Source: Aplectana chamaeleonis
Lineage: Eukaryota > Nematoda > Chromadorea > Rhabditida > Cosmocercidae
NCBI GenBank assembly: GCA_029168955.1
Contig: JAPDOI010001724.1
Location: 1 to 64,000, forward strand
Length of the DNA: 64,000 nt
Direction: 5' to 3'
The notes under the pieces: generated by a model
The model's database searches: none
Seen by the model: the letters and a program-made list of their open reading frames with translations, nothing else
Told to the model about the DNA's origin: nothing
Program-made: the position numbers and the translations under genes
Part shown: piece by piece, positions 48,501-58,099 of the stretch
Numbering within the stretch: position 1 is the first letter of the stretch
Layout: each line of letters opens with the position of its first letter

Positions 48501-50178
48501 ATGGTCAGTGAATAAGCCAGGAGTGATGGTCGATCTATGTAACAGCTATCCACGAGTGTGGAAAATGCCCTGCTGAGCCAAGGGTTTGTGGTCAACTCGA
48601 TTCCAAAGGTGAACGATTTAGCGCGAGATGGACCGAAATGACCCTGTTGCACAAGGTGATCGCTTTGCTCGAAGACGAATCTCAGTTGAATGAGTTGCCT
48701 TCTTGACCGTCGCCTATTCAGATGCGGCATGTAAGAACTCTCATGAAGAGGGCAGGGAGCCGCTCCGCGTTCTACGTGCGAAGCGTCGAGCTAGAAGTTA
48801 CATGCCGTTCCTTTGACGCTGGTATACAACCTCACTACGCACAGCAAGCCCCCCGCCCAACAGCTGTTTTTCGATTTTGGTCCTATCTGAAACGGCTTCA
48901 CTTCTGTGAAATACTGAAACCAAACGGGAAAATTAGTCAAAACTTGATTAACTATCAAGGGAAGAAAAAGGTAGAAGTTAAGCTCGATTGGAAAAAGTTA
49001 GGCAGGGAGTTCACCGTGCTTTGAGAAGCTGCGACCTTACACATTACGCACGGCATGCTCTTCGGGTCACCTCTGGCTCGACGCTTCGTACACATATATG
49101 TCGGGCGCGGAGTGGATTCCTGCTCTCCTGGAAAGCGTTCATGCTTGCTTGCCGCCTCAGGAGGCGAAAGGGCTGGCACTACTCAAGGTGTGCGTTTCGT
49201 GGGAAAATCGCATGGCTTTAGTGCGCGACGACGAATGAAGGGAAGCATCATTCACCTGACGAACAGGCTGTCAATTTGATTAAAGGCAGCGTTCACGATA
49301 ATCATCCTCGCTGACTTTCCACAGTAAAATGATAGGCGAGAAGGATCCTAGGCTCCCAGTGTCGAAAGAACGGTAGAAAACGAGCCAGGAGCTGCAAAAC
49401 GACGGCTGCAAACAAGCGTTTTGGTGCCCCAGACACGCCCGTGCCCCAGATCCGCCCCTCGAAAGGAACAATTGAAGACTCAGATTCTAGGAGTGATCAA
49501 GTCAAGGAAGTGCTGATAAGTGAGCTGTTTGATTCATTGCACTAATAGGTATCATCCATCAAGCGGTCAATTCCTCCACGCTCAAAAATCAACGTAAACA
49601 AGGGAGGGCCTATTTTTGCTCAAAAACGCGTCTTTCGTGTCCGTTTTAAGAATGCCTTGCTATATAGGGCACCAGACCTTTCGTAAACCGTGGAGATATC
49701 GGAAGTGAAATTTATCGTGAACACTGCCTTTAATATATGAGAAATGGCTAAAAAGAAAACACGAGGCGTTCGTAATCAGGTTCTCTCATGGACAGATTCA
49801 CATATCACGTATCCTCTACAATCACCTAATGATTTTATCGTAGATAGTCGATATTCTAGCGCGACTGTGGTTCTGCGAACCAGTAGCAAAGTTCTCAAAC
49901 CAAAGAGCTGAGCATGATCTCACGCCTGTGCATTTCTCGTGGCTTGCGTGAGAACGCACTGTTGTTTTTTGTTCTTCAAAATTCCTTTTTCTGAGAAAAT
50001 CTGCAGCACTTCAGCAAAAAAAACGATCTGCAGAATATTTAGAACCTATTCATGAGTTTTTCCCCACCTGAATGCATAGTGAATATGATGAAACTGCTCG
50101 TGATGATCCACACGGCATCGTCTTGGTAGAGTTTGTCGACCTCGGACGAGTTCAAATTGAAGGCGTAATGATGAATTT
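36562..50178 (-). CDS. amt: Ammonium transporter, AMT type (multi-exon)
   Basis: Membrane channel that moves NH4+/NH3, expected to be a trimer of 11-helix subunits. Fourteen minus-strand exons join in phase: 50068-50178, 47077-47266, 46381-46472, 40605-40672, 39327-39407, 39152-39269, 38716-38803, 38255-38388, 37971-38164, 37762-37887, 37333-37463, 37119-37270, 36868-37072 and 36562-36766, about 631 residues. Family marks, in order: TSSFIIFTMHSGFGLLESG, KNVVDVVFGG, FLFQLSLATTASTIVSGAV, AHWVW, DFAGCSAVHMVGG (Amt signature with the conserved Asp and the first pore His), GTFLLWWGWFGINAGSV, QVNFLINGILSSIVSITA, DDPVGIVPIHL (second pore His), LGVQLL, then DVIEHGL in the regulatory C-tail. A long Ser/Thr/Gln-rich tail follows. 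All introns are GT...AG. The stop TAA at 36562-36564 overlaps a good donor (AG|GTAAG), so a further 3' exon is possible. The N-terminus is missing here; a candidate first exon is listed separately. No internal stop or frameshift was seen. Confidence 0.93.
39600..40035. mobile_element. TTAA-flanked MITE, family A (copy 2), in a transporter intron
   Basis: AGGCATCGTACGCGCTGAAA at the left and TTTCAGCGGGTACCATGCCT at the right, with TTAA at 39596-39599 and 40036-40039. The element is itself largely palindromic: the block around 39700-39790 (AGAGGCCGGCCTTCCGAGAG) returns inverted at 39840-39900. It lies between the transporter exons 39327-39407 and 40605-40672. Confidence 0.88.
41156..41523. mobile_element. 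Family C MITE fragment, reverse orientation
   Basis: The inner part and one end of family C, with CACCACCACAGGCCCGACCC and the terminus GGGTGTTCTGTGCCT ahead of TTAA (41524-41527). The other terminus is not preserved. It lies in the long 40673-46380 intron. Confidence 0.75.
41528..42002. mobile_element. TTAA-flanked MITE, family B1 (copy 1)
   Basis: Starts ATGCAGCGTTCACGATGAAA directly after TTAA 41524-41527 and ends TTATCGTGAACACTGTAT before TTAA 42003-42006. The interior (CTATCTTGAAAACGGTC, GTGGACGAGTTGTCC, TGTAACTTCCG) matches 51561-52024 and 53398-53855. It shares a single TTAA with each neighbouring element. Confidence 0.85.
42007..42540. mobile_element. TTAA-flanked MITE, family B' (copy 2, reverse)
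   Basis: Reverse-orientation relative of 25692-26236. It starts AGGGGTCACGATGAAAAATG after TTAA 42003-42006 and ends CATCGCGACCACTGCCT before TCAA. The interior has CACGTGCACTGCGTCGC and AAAATCATCGACATTCAGAG. Confidence 0.85.
42660..43010. repeat. Dispersed repeat, partner of 8577-8945
   Basis: Same order of blocks as 8577-8945: CGTATTCGCCAACAACCCGC, GGAACAGATCAACCCATCTT and GTTGATGGCGAATACGACCC. It lies in the 5.7-kb transporter intron. Confidence 0.75.
43385..44600. other. Intron sequence without recognised exon
   Basis: Holds a degenerate CGGAAAACGG repeat block (43410-43480). A 128-codon plus-strand frame at 43741-44127 has no recognisable domain and an overlapping minus-strand frame. 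A family-B-like end (GGCGGCGTTCACGATC near 44131) closes it. Probably an old transposon interior. Confidence 0.4.
44622..45065. mobile_element. Tourist-like MITE with TAA duplication
   Basis: GGCTCCGTCCATACGTGGCG and CGCTACGTATGGACGCTGCC are inverted termini within a 26-bp repeat (through GAGAGCG). TAA lies at 44619-44621 and 45066-45068, as in PIF/Harbinger elements. The interior is GC-rich with CTCTCGCGCG runs; no transposase frame. Confidence 0.88.
46541..46720. mobile_element. Palindromic TA-flanked MITE, 180 bp
   Basis: Arms of about 80 bp: CTGTCCTTATAGTAATGAAA at the left and CCGATAAGGACAG at the right, with inner AATACGATGATAGTCGTGCT against AGCACGATTATCATTGTGTT. TA flanks both sides. 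It fits the short 46473-47076 intron. Confidence 0.88.
47901..48360. mobile_element. TA-flanked MITE, CAGTCGGTGCGAATC ends
   Basis: CAGTCGGTGCGAATCTCAC against GGCGATTCGTGCCGACTG, flanked by TA at 47899-47900 and 48361-48362. Single ends of the same type occur near 32054, 33740 and 39490. Likely a mariner-type non-autonomous element by its TA target. It sits in the intron 47267-50067. Confidence 0.82.
49284..49729. mobile_element. TTAA-flanked MITE, family B2 (reverse copy)
   Basis: AGGCAGCGTTCACGATAATC to TATCGTGAACACTGCCT, with TTAA on both sides. The interior is the reverse complement of 33066-33514, for example CATATAGGGCACCAGACCTT written here as TATAGGGCACCAGACC. Confidence 0.87.
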
Positions 50179-50388
50179 CTGGAAGAGATCGATTGAGGTA
50201 TGATCAAAAAGTGTCTCAAAGCAATCATTTTGCACGTTTTTGGCAATAGGACGAATCCCTTCTGTGGGTTCGTCTAAAGTTTTCATGACCCGTTTTTCCT
50301 TAGCTTTGATAGATGGATAAATTTGCTGTCAGTGGATTTCGCATCAAGCAAAAATGCTAAAAGTTCTCAGAATAAGCTAAGGAGAATA

Positions 50389-50585
50389 CTGTCGTTCTCG
50401 GAGCCGAATTCTGGTCCGCAATTGAGGACTACGGCTGTTGCATCAGGCGGCATGAAGATAATCGTGTTGGGAGAAAGGTGAAGTGTGCCGGGATCAAGTG
50501 GCACCAACGCGATCGTCCTCCTATTGCACGATGCAACAGCCGTTGTTCGCGAATGCTGACAGGAATTAGGCTCCGAGAACGACAG
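50389..50585. mobile_element. Palindromic TA-flanked MITE, 197 bp
   Basis: CTGTCGTTCTCGGAGCCGAATT at the left pairs with TTAGGCTCCGAGAACGACAG at the right. ACGGCTGTTGCATC pairs with GATGCAACAGCCGT further in. TA on both sides. Related to 46541-46720 by the terminus and by the AATCGTGTTGGG core. Located just upstream of the first well-supported transporter exon. Confidence 0.9.
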
Positions 50586-51560
50586 TAAATGTGCTTGAAG
50601 TTCTGATTATGGTCGATAATAGGCGAGCGTATGTTTTTTCTTGCTTGTTTCTTAGCATGTTTTGATTTGATGTTTGCTACGGTTGTTCTGATCTTCTCTT
50701 ATTACAGACTTAGCTCTTCGTAAAGGTTTTGTTAGAATATTCCGACGTTACAATGCTTGCATATTCGCGTTTCATCCCTTATCTTTGCCATGGTCACGAA
50801 TAAGATGGATGAAACGGAAAGCTATGATGGTTTATCGATTGACGGCTTTAGAAAATCTTCAAAAAATGCGTTTGAAATTGGTTCCCTCCACGGGCAGCTT
50901 TTTTAGTAGGAGATGCGGGAAACCGAGCCTTTGAGAAGGCTGGCCCGGAAAAGAACATTCATTCAACATTGTCCTGAGGATTGCCGCAGTCGTCGTCCTC
51001 ACCTCAGGCAGGAGGTGCTCTCGGTTTCAGAGTTTTTTCCTTGTTTCTCTACCCACCCCGGAAGAGGCCCGTCAGGTTTGCAGAGGATTCTGTAGCTCAC
51101 GTTTCGCACTATGATTTCCCCGCTCGAGCTGTGACTTACAGTTTATAGTGAATTACTTTGTATGTCTGTCATTCTCTTTGGAAAATGAATTTTGGCTGTT
51201 TTTGGCTGCTGCCTTGCTTCAAAAGGCCTCAAAATCCTTTCTCGTCATACCCTAGTTCTGATGTCTACAACCTAGAATTTGCAACAATTGCGACCTTGGT
51301 TCCTATTAAGTGGAATCGTTCAAAATGAATACAACGCTTCTTGCGCTCGTTCCGCCGTTACACTAGTCCCTCATGTTGGCTGCTCATATGACTGATTCCA
51401 ATGTGGGGGAGGGGGTGTTGGGGAAGCGTGAAGCACTTATACGGGATCGACAACTTGTCAGAACGCCGTTTCCAACGAAATTCATACTAGTTGATTTACT
51501 CTCAATGAAATTTTTGAATCCATGTTTAGAGCTGCTGCAGAGTTCTCTGGATCGAGTTAA

Positions 51561-52024
51561 AGGCAGTGTTCACGATGAAAGTCGTTTTTCTGTTTTTCTG
51601 CCTATCTTGAAAACGGTCCCATGCTGATTTCAATGATGTCCCTGGAACCGTACAAGACCCCCTGGAAACGGAGTTATGGCCCCTCAAAGTTCAGCTAGGG
51701 AAGCATTGTGGACGAGTTGTCCGAGGCTTGTAACTCCCGTTTTTTGTAGCCGATGTAAGCGAGCTGACCTGAGTAAAGAGAGACGTTGAGAATGAAGGGA
51801 AGAACGGGGCTTTTGATCGAAAACCATCGCTCATCTAACCACGAATTCAGGGAAACTCTTATAGAACGAGGGCTGAGTGGCCCAATGGGTTGGCTGGCCC
51901 ACGAGATTTTCACCCACTTACCGGCCGTTTTTTGTCGCTATTCCGTTCTTAATCTTCTCAGAGGGACCCAAAGCTTACGTTTTAGCCAAAAAACGTGCAA
52001 CTTTTTCTTCGTGAACACTGCCTT
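51561..52024. mobile_element. TTAA-flanked MITE, family B1 (copy 2)
   Basis: Begins AGGCAGTGTTCACGATGAAA after TTAA and ends CGTGAACACTGCCT before a mutated TTGA. Very similar to 41528-42002 and 53398-53855 in its first half. The second half resembles family B3 (GGCCCAATGGGTTGGC), so it may be a recombinant. Confidence 0.85.
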
Positions 52025-52313
52025 TGAGTGGGTTCCCTCAGGTGGGCGCTAAGTTAAGGGTAGATTCACCAGGCGATTTTCAGGATGTTCAGGAAAATTG
52101 TTTCGGGTTTGGACTAAAACTTATCCCTGGATTTTATCCAGGGTACTGAGCGCTAAATTAAGGCCTAAATGCAGATTTTCAAAAAAATTAACAAGTTTGA
52201 CACAGAGAATCACCGGGGATAATTTTAGGGGCAAAATGCCATTTTGATTTGAGTATTTGAATTTTGATGATTTCAAAAAGGCAATGATAGATTTTTTCGA
52301 AACTTCCCTGTAA

Positions 52314-52436
52314 GGCCGGGATCAGACTTCCCGCGACCAACGACAGCGACAATGCATTAAAGCATATCGATTTTAGTTCGATATTTATGGTGAACATTGC
52401 GTCGCGTCGCTAGTCGCTGAAAGTACGATCCCGGCC
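52314..52436. mobile_element. Tourist-like MITE, 123 bp, TAA duplication
   Basis: GGCCGGGATCAGACTTCCC and AAGTACGATCCCGGCC form inverted termini. TAA lies at 52311-52313 and 52437-52439. Internal CGCGACCAACGACAGCG and GTCGCGTCGCTAGTCGC also pair. Confidence 0.87.
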
Positions 52437-52439
52437 TAA

Positions 52440-52714
52440 GGGGTATGCTATACGTTGTCGCTGTAATGAGCGACCGGCATGCAATCTAATACAAATCGCG
52501 GCGGGACCCGTATCGCAACGGCCGTCGTAGGAACAGATGTCGCGTGTGGGTCGCAGCGACGTGTCGCGAAGGGCTGACATACTGCAAATGTGCCATAGCC
52601 TGTCGCTACCACTGTGCAGTGCACTGCGACAGCGACAGATTTAAAGGGCGAGAGGCGGTCGCTGTCGCTGTGCAGAGCGACGCGACCGTGTGTCGCAAAA
52701 GTGCACCGTACCCC
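52440..52714. mobile_element. Tourist-like MITE, 275 bp, TAA duplication
   Basis: GGGGTATGCTATACGTTGTC and AAAAGTGCACCGTACCCC, with TAA at 52437-52439 and 52715-52717. The interior is rich in GTCGCTGTCGCT/GCGACAGCGAC. It uses the same TAA as the preceding element. Confidence 0.85.
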
Positions 52715-52729
52715 TAAAGGTTATATGAA

Positions 52730-53040
52730 GTCTTCAACTTAAACCTGACATCCGCTTATTGATTTAAGGTAAATTACGGTATGTTACGGTGAGTATACGG
52801 TAGTTTGGTAAATATCTCGGATTTGGCTCAAAACTTCTCTCTCTGGGATTTCTTTGGTGATGAACACGATTTTGAGTCTATTTATTGATTTTCAAAATTC
52901 TTAGGCACGTTACGTCAGTTAAATAGCAGCGCATCTACTCTTACCTACAGTAAGCCTCAGAATATCGAGGAACAATTCTTGATTTCGTCTTCAGTACCTC
53001 GGATAACCCCCAGAAATAAGTTTTGAACCAAACCTGGAAC
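52730..53040. repeat. Dispersed repeat with TACAGTAA blocks (copy 2)
   Basis: Parallels 34700-35120: TTACGGTATGTTACGGTGAG, CTACAGTAAGCCTCAGAAT and TTCAGTACCTCGGATAACCC. Confidence 0.65.
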
Positions 53041-53397
53041 AATTTTCTTTGAAGGCAGTGTTCACGATGATTTTCGGCCCCAACTTTTAACCATAAAACA
53101 ATTTGTTAGCCTCCAAGTGTTAACATAATTACGAAGAAACGGCGAGAAACCCATTGAAACGTCGTATTTCAGTGATATTATTCTATAACATGGACTAGAT
53201 GTCCGGTTGGATGAACATGTTCATGATGATTGTCACCGGTGGTAAAATGGATCAATCGAAAATAGAAAGATATTTCATGCAAAGCAGGATTAGTTAGGGC
53301 CCTAAGGAAGGAACGTAGCAATAGAGAGTAGAGAATTGCAAAGGACGGGTTCACAAAAGATTTCATTCTCACCACAAATAGTTCCAGTGATACTTAA

Positions 53398-53855
53398 AGG
53401 CAGTGTTCACGATAAAAATCGTTTTTCTGTTTCCTCGCCTATCTTGAAAACGGCCATCGTACAAGACCTTCTGGAAACGGAGTTATGGTCCTTCAAAAAT
53501 TGAGCTAAGGAAACGTGGTGGACGAGTTGTCAGAGGCTTGTAACTTCCGTCTTTTGCAGCCGATGTATGCGAGCTGACCTGAGTAAAGAGAGAAGTTGAG
53601 AATGAAGGGAAGAACGGGGCTAATGATTGGAAATCATCGCTCATCTCACTATCTCGAGCATTCATTCGTTCACGTCGGTGGGCGTGTGTTGCGCTTTTGG
53701 GGTTTGCCTTGCGCTCGGATTAGCAACTCCGGGCTCTTTTGGAGCTTTTCCTAGCTCGTTTTCATGCGTTCTTTCGACGTCAACGTTATAGTGTGCCCCT
53801 CCACTACCCATTCCTAGTGGAAACTGAAACACATTTTTTATCGTGAACACTGCCT
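53398..53855. mobile_element. TTAA-flanked MITE, family B1 (copy 3)
   Basis: AGGCAGTGTTCACGATAAAA to TTATCGTGAACACTGCCT with intact TTAA at 53394-53397 and 53856-53859. Other family-B ends close by (near 53055 and 53985) suggest that it inserted inside an older relative. Confidence 0.9.
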
Positions 53856-55293
53856 TTAAGAGGCGAGGTGACACTCAAGGATTTCATGTACTTCTGGTGC
53901 GTTTATCTCAATTTCTACGTCATTTTAGTTCTACCTGGGGGCCACTTAATCAATATAGCGAATAATCTCAAAACTGAAGATTATCGGGAACACTGCCTTT
54001 AACACCATAAAAATTGCCTGATGAAAAACCCTTTTCTTCCCGCTCAACTGAGGAAATCCGCCATAACTCGGTTCAGAGAACTCAGCAGAAGCTTCAAACA
54101 TAAATGTCAAAACGTCACTTGAAATACATCAACTGGCATGGATTTCGTGGGGTACGGTGTTTGTGACCATTTGTCATTCCTTTGTTGGACCGGATTCATA
54201 CTTCTCCCGACGGGCGAAGCTGTGTCATCATAAATATTGACCGAAAATCAATACGCCCTTCTGTGCTCTCGTGGATAGATCAACGCCCCGTAGAGTATGA
54301 GACCGGCCTCGGGATTTGAGTGCCGTTTGATTTTTATTGCTCGCCAAGGTTTTGTTCTCTGTTACCTGCAATTTGATATTGGTGCGCACAATTTGGGCCT
54401 TCATAAAGTAGCAATCAATAACAAACTCGGGGAGTGTCCGTCGACCAGTTGAATACGAATGTCACTCGCGCGTCACTCGTTTGTTTACGAAAAAAAACTT
54501 GGCTAAAGCTGAGCATTGTCCCTTTTCGTTTCCGAAAGAGATATTGTTGGAACTAAGCCAAGTTCTTTTTTTTGTCACAAACTCAGCAGCTTGTCGTTGC
54601 CGAATAAATTTTCATCTATGGTTTCTGTATTCGATTTAGTCTGACGCATAAACCAGGCGGCTGCTCAGAACTTTTTGAAAAATTTGAGAACGACATAAAA
54701 CACCGCGGGTAATTATAGAACAACATATTTTCGCGTGAACAATGTTCGGTTCAATTACTTAGTTCAAACATAAGTCGTTGGTGGTTGCAATGGTGCACGG
54801 ACAATCAACGGGCGACGAAGTCCGAAAAAAAGTGCCGCGGACACGGGCACGAAGAAGCAATCAGCAATAAGTTTTGAGAACGCACATATTCCAAACTACA
54901 TTGGAATGCGCGAAAAAACAGCGAACAAATTACGCTGGGCATTAAATCGGCCTGATGTAAGCATCACTTACAAGCAGCATAATGAAAAACTATTCCTCAA
55001 ACTTTGAAACGCACTTGTTACGAACAACAAAGCGGATTAACTGAGCCCTGGCTTCTATCAATCGATGGCGCGATGGTGAAAATGCCTCCGCTGCCTCGCC
55101 GCTGCTTTATTTCCTCCTCCACTGCTTTTCCTTGCTCTGCATTTCATCTCCGGTAGTTCCCTCGCTAGTTGTTTCAGTATTCCTTCAACATACCTCATGA
55201 CTTCCTTGCGTCTTGAATTCAGAAACCTTTCAAAACCGATTGTTGCAAATTTGAGTGGCTATAAACAGTCGATGCGTTTAACTAATGACTTAC

Positions 55294-55339
55294 GTTGCAC
55301 GATCCAGCACCTCTGCGGTTCACCGCCAGAAAGCTCCAT
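55294..55339 (-). CDS. Candidate first coding exon of the ammonium transporter
   Basis: A minus-strand ATG at 55337-55339 opens MELSGGEPQRCWIVQ and runs into a consensus donor, CAAC|GTAAGT. The exon leaves one base, which matches the phase needed by the exon at 50068-50178 (C|AA ATT). The joined protein would have 646 residues. The link crosses a 5.1-kb intron, rests only on phase and donor quality, and the residues are not recognisable. A plus-strand frame overlaps (55197-55574). Confidence 0.3.
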
Positions 55340-55581
55340 TGTGATGCCATTCAAAGTACATAAATCGGAGTTTATCCCAATGGCATCGACAACGGAAATC
55401 ACTGATCTGGATGACTTAGCCACGTTTCAACAAAGTAGTTGGATAAGAAGCCATAAGATAAGGTGCGTTTTCTACGCATTCCAGCGCTATTCCACACGCT
55501 GTTTCTTGCATTCTCTAGACACTATTCCTAGCTCGATCAAAGTTCCCGCTTTGATTGTAATTTTGCCTAGTTAGGTTCCTA

Positions 55582-56208
55582 AGGGGTCGTTTATACTTCC
55601 GCCGCGGCGCGGCGAGATGCAATACACCCATATCGATCAAAGCGAGCGCGCTCATGGCGGCGCCGCGAGGCGTTTAGAGCTTTTTCTGCTCGAAATCTTC
55701 CAACGAAGTGCGCACGCGGCCGCCGCCTAGCGCTGCCGCGCCGCCCGAGGAAAGCAGGCGGCGCGGCGGCCGCGTGCGATCCGCATTGACATAGTATGCT
55801 TCTTGCTGTTATTTCAAACACATTCTCAATTTCGTTCTACTAATTCATCTCTAAAATTCCTTCCAAGGTCCCAAGCGTTGTTTAGAAGAGGCTGATTTTG
55901 AAAAGTTCATTTTTTAGCTTTTGAAATCATTTTTTAAAGAAAAATCGTTTGCAAAGACTCTATCCGCCTTCGGGTGCTGTGTTATGGTGAGAAAAATTAT
56001 AGATATTTCTTTTGCACAAGAAATCACTCATTACAATCGGCCTTGTGTTATGTGAAAGCTACTCCAGGCTGTGTTTAACGTCATTCTGCGACGTGGCCGC
56101 GTGAATTCGACGCAGCCCGATTATACATCCTGGTGGCGCGATTTTTCAAGCGGCGCGGCGCCCCACTTATTGCCGCGCCGCTCCGCGGCGGAAGTATAAA
56201 CGACCCCT
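55582..56208. mobile_element. TA-flanked MITE with GC-rich ends
   Basis: AGGGGTCGTTTATACTTCCG and CGGAAGTATAAACGACCCCT are perfect inverted termini that continue inward through CCGCGG for at least 26 bp. TA lies at both sides. The interior has CpG-rich blocks (GCGGCGCGGCGGCCGCG) around an AT-rich middle. Confidence 0.9.
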
Positions 56209-56269
56209 TAGGATGGTGATCACAAATCCATTATTCCCCGCCGATGTTAAAAAAATACGGCAGGTTATG

Positions 56270-56590
56270 GTGGCCGAATTACAATAGTCTCAGGAACCTA
56301 CTGTGTCTTTCCTGAATAAGAAGAAAAGATACTAAATTCTTGATCATCACCTCAAGAAAACCTCATGGCGAATTTCCAGCGAGATTTTGACGTTTATTCA
56401 TTGATTTTCGGAATTCCGAAATGGGTGTCGCCCCATAAATAACAGTATACCCACAGTAACCTGCAGTAACTCCCAGAATTTCCGACAAAAGAACACCAGA
56501 TTCATGTTCATAACCCTGAATAAACCCTTCATAAATTTTTGAGACAAATCCAAAACTTATTTTCGGAGCAACACAAAAATTCCCTCCCTT
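56270..56590. repeat. Dispersed repeat with TACAGTAA-like blocks (copy 3)
   Basis: ACGGCAGGTTATGGTGGC, CCCACAGTAACCTGCAGTAA and GAATAAACCCTTCATAAATT follow the same order as 34700-35120 and 52730-53040, with more divergence. Confidence 0.55.
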
Positions 56591-56659
56591 AGGTCCCCGT
56601 TATAGTCGGCCGAAGGGCGCACTGTGCTGTCCTTAGAAATCCTACGTCCCAAGTACTCC

Positions 56660-57145
56660 TACGCAGTCCCTCGCCGTTCCTGCTCTAAGAGAATTTGCCG
56701 CGTCAAAGCCGGGAAACCTACCGCGACCCTCGACTGTGACGCAATAGTTCCGCGATGATACCGCAGCGGCTCCGCGATCAGACGATTTTGTTGCAGTGCC
56801 TTGAGCTTTAACATCGCCGCAATAGTACCGCAGCGGCTCCGCGTTGGGACCGCGCCGGTTCCGCAAGGATGTTGCAGCGAACCAGCGTGGAGTACGATGT
56901 ACTGTCCTGTGTGGTAAAACCAAGTAGTTGCCGGTCCTCTACCCAAGTGTGAGGTAGATTCTGTATTTCCTTAGGCGCTAAAACAACGGCGGTAACCTCT
57001 GTCCTTATCAGACAGAGGACGTAAGAACCGTAGGTGCGTATTTTTGTTATTAGTTTCACCTAGTAGTACCAAAGTTCGTAATGTACATCATATGAGATAC
57101 TCTCCCAGAGCAGCGGCGGCACTATCGCGGAGCCGCACCGGCAAT
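56660..57145. repeat. Dispersed repeat with CCGCAGCGGCTCC motifs (copy 2)
   Basis: Second copy of 18195-18800. It includes GCGACCCTCGACTGTGACGC, TACCGCAGCGGCTCCGCG (twice), TACGATGTACTGTCC, ATCAGACAGAGGACGTAAG and GGTGCGTATTTTTGTTA. Confidence 0.75.
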
Positions 57146-57234
57146 TTCCCTCAGAGTATAAGTAAGCTAAGTGTGGACATTTTGTTCTCTCAAATATCCT
57201 CAAGCCGCGTGTTGGTCAAATCGTTGAAAAGAAA

Positions 57235-57567
57235 TTACTGGAAACGAAAATTTTGAACCATTTGCATTGATATTCGTATAAGATGCTTTATTGTTTGTTG
57301 TTTTTTAGGATGCTCTTCAGACTTCGTCTTCGAAGATCCACTAACTCTTGACGGGAATGACGACATGGGGTGAGGATCAGAAGGAATTTTGAACGGTTCG
57401 AAATTTCTTTCTTGAAAACTATGTGTAACATGTTTCGATTTCCGTTCTTCATTTAATTGTATGGGAATGACTTTTTTCAAGCTCTGTGAAGTGGAATTTG
57501 AAGATTTGGAGGAGCGGCGAAACGACCTTATTTTCGCTACAGCGGACCAAGGCGAGCTCACCACCAC
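57235..57567 (-). CDS. Orphan Ser/Lys-rich ORF, uncertain
   Basis: An open frame of about 110 codons, rich in Ser, Lys and Gln (RSFRRSSKSSNSTSQSLKK, then SKTKSEEHPKKQQ). It lacks an ATG at the start of the frame but has possible acceptors upstream (ATCGCAG near 57575). AATAAA occurs within the frame near 57284. The opposite strand is also open (57461-57676 plus). Could be a terminal exon of an unrecognised gene, or chance. Confidence 0.2.
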   Translation of the reverse strand: MVVSSPWSAVAKIRSFRRSSKSSNSTSQSLKKVIPIQLNEERKSKHVTHSFQERNFEPFKIPSDPHPMSSFPSRVSGSSKTKSEEHPKKQQTIKHLIRISMQMVQNFRFQ

Positions 57568-57716
57568 GCAGCTGCGATCTCAGGGAATTTTCGGTTCAGT
57601 TTTGTATCGTAAAAGGATGCAGTTGTTGAATAAATTTGTGATAACGCTTGTATATGAGCATGAGAGATTGTTGTGAATGTTGTTCATCGACTGGACAATG
57701 GACAACAGCATTATAG

Positions 57717-57893
57717 TTGTTCATAGCGTAATAGACATATTTCCCCACATTTACACATTACAAGCGCCGTGTCTTCCAAATCTTCTTTCGAAATTGCCCA
57801 ATAGAGCTGTTGGCAATTTCAAGAGAAGAGTTGAAAGCCACGGCGCTGGTAATGTGTTTCTGGGAGGCAATATGTCTGTTGCGCTATGATCAA
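57717..57893. mobile_element. Imperfect inverted repeat, arms about 60 bp
   Basis: GTTCATAGCGTAATAGACAT...CAAGCGCCGTGTCTTCC is returned inverted by GAAAGCCACGGCGCTGGTAA...TGTCTGTTGCGCTATGATCA. The loop is about 55 nt. Looks like a palindromic MITE; a duplication was not resolved. Confidence 0.75.
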
Positions 57894-58099
57894 CTATCAA
57901 ACTAGGTATGAACAATTGTAAAACAAAATGCGGAAACCACGGTGTTAATTGTTGGTGAGGTAGTGGTAAAATAGTCCGTCAACATCATGAATATGTTTCC
58001 GACAAGGTTGTGAACAATTACAAGACAACAATCTGATTAGTCGTAGCTCCTTCCGGTACGAACAATTTACCATCTAGCCTAGTGCGAAATTAGGCCTGC

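Noticed and set aside
55197..55574. 125-codon plus-strand ORF
   Set aside because: No known motif or splice context; it overlaps the better-phased minus-strand candidate exon. Not excluded, only unsupported.
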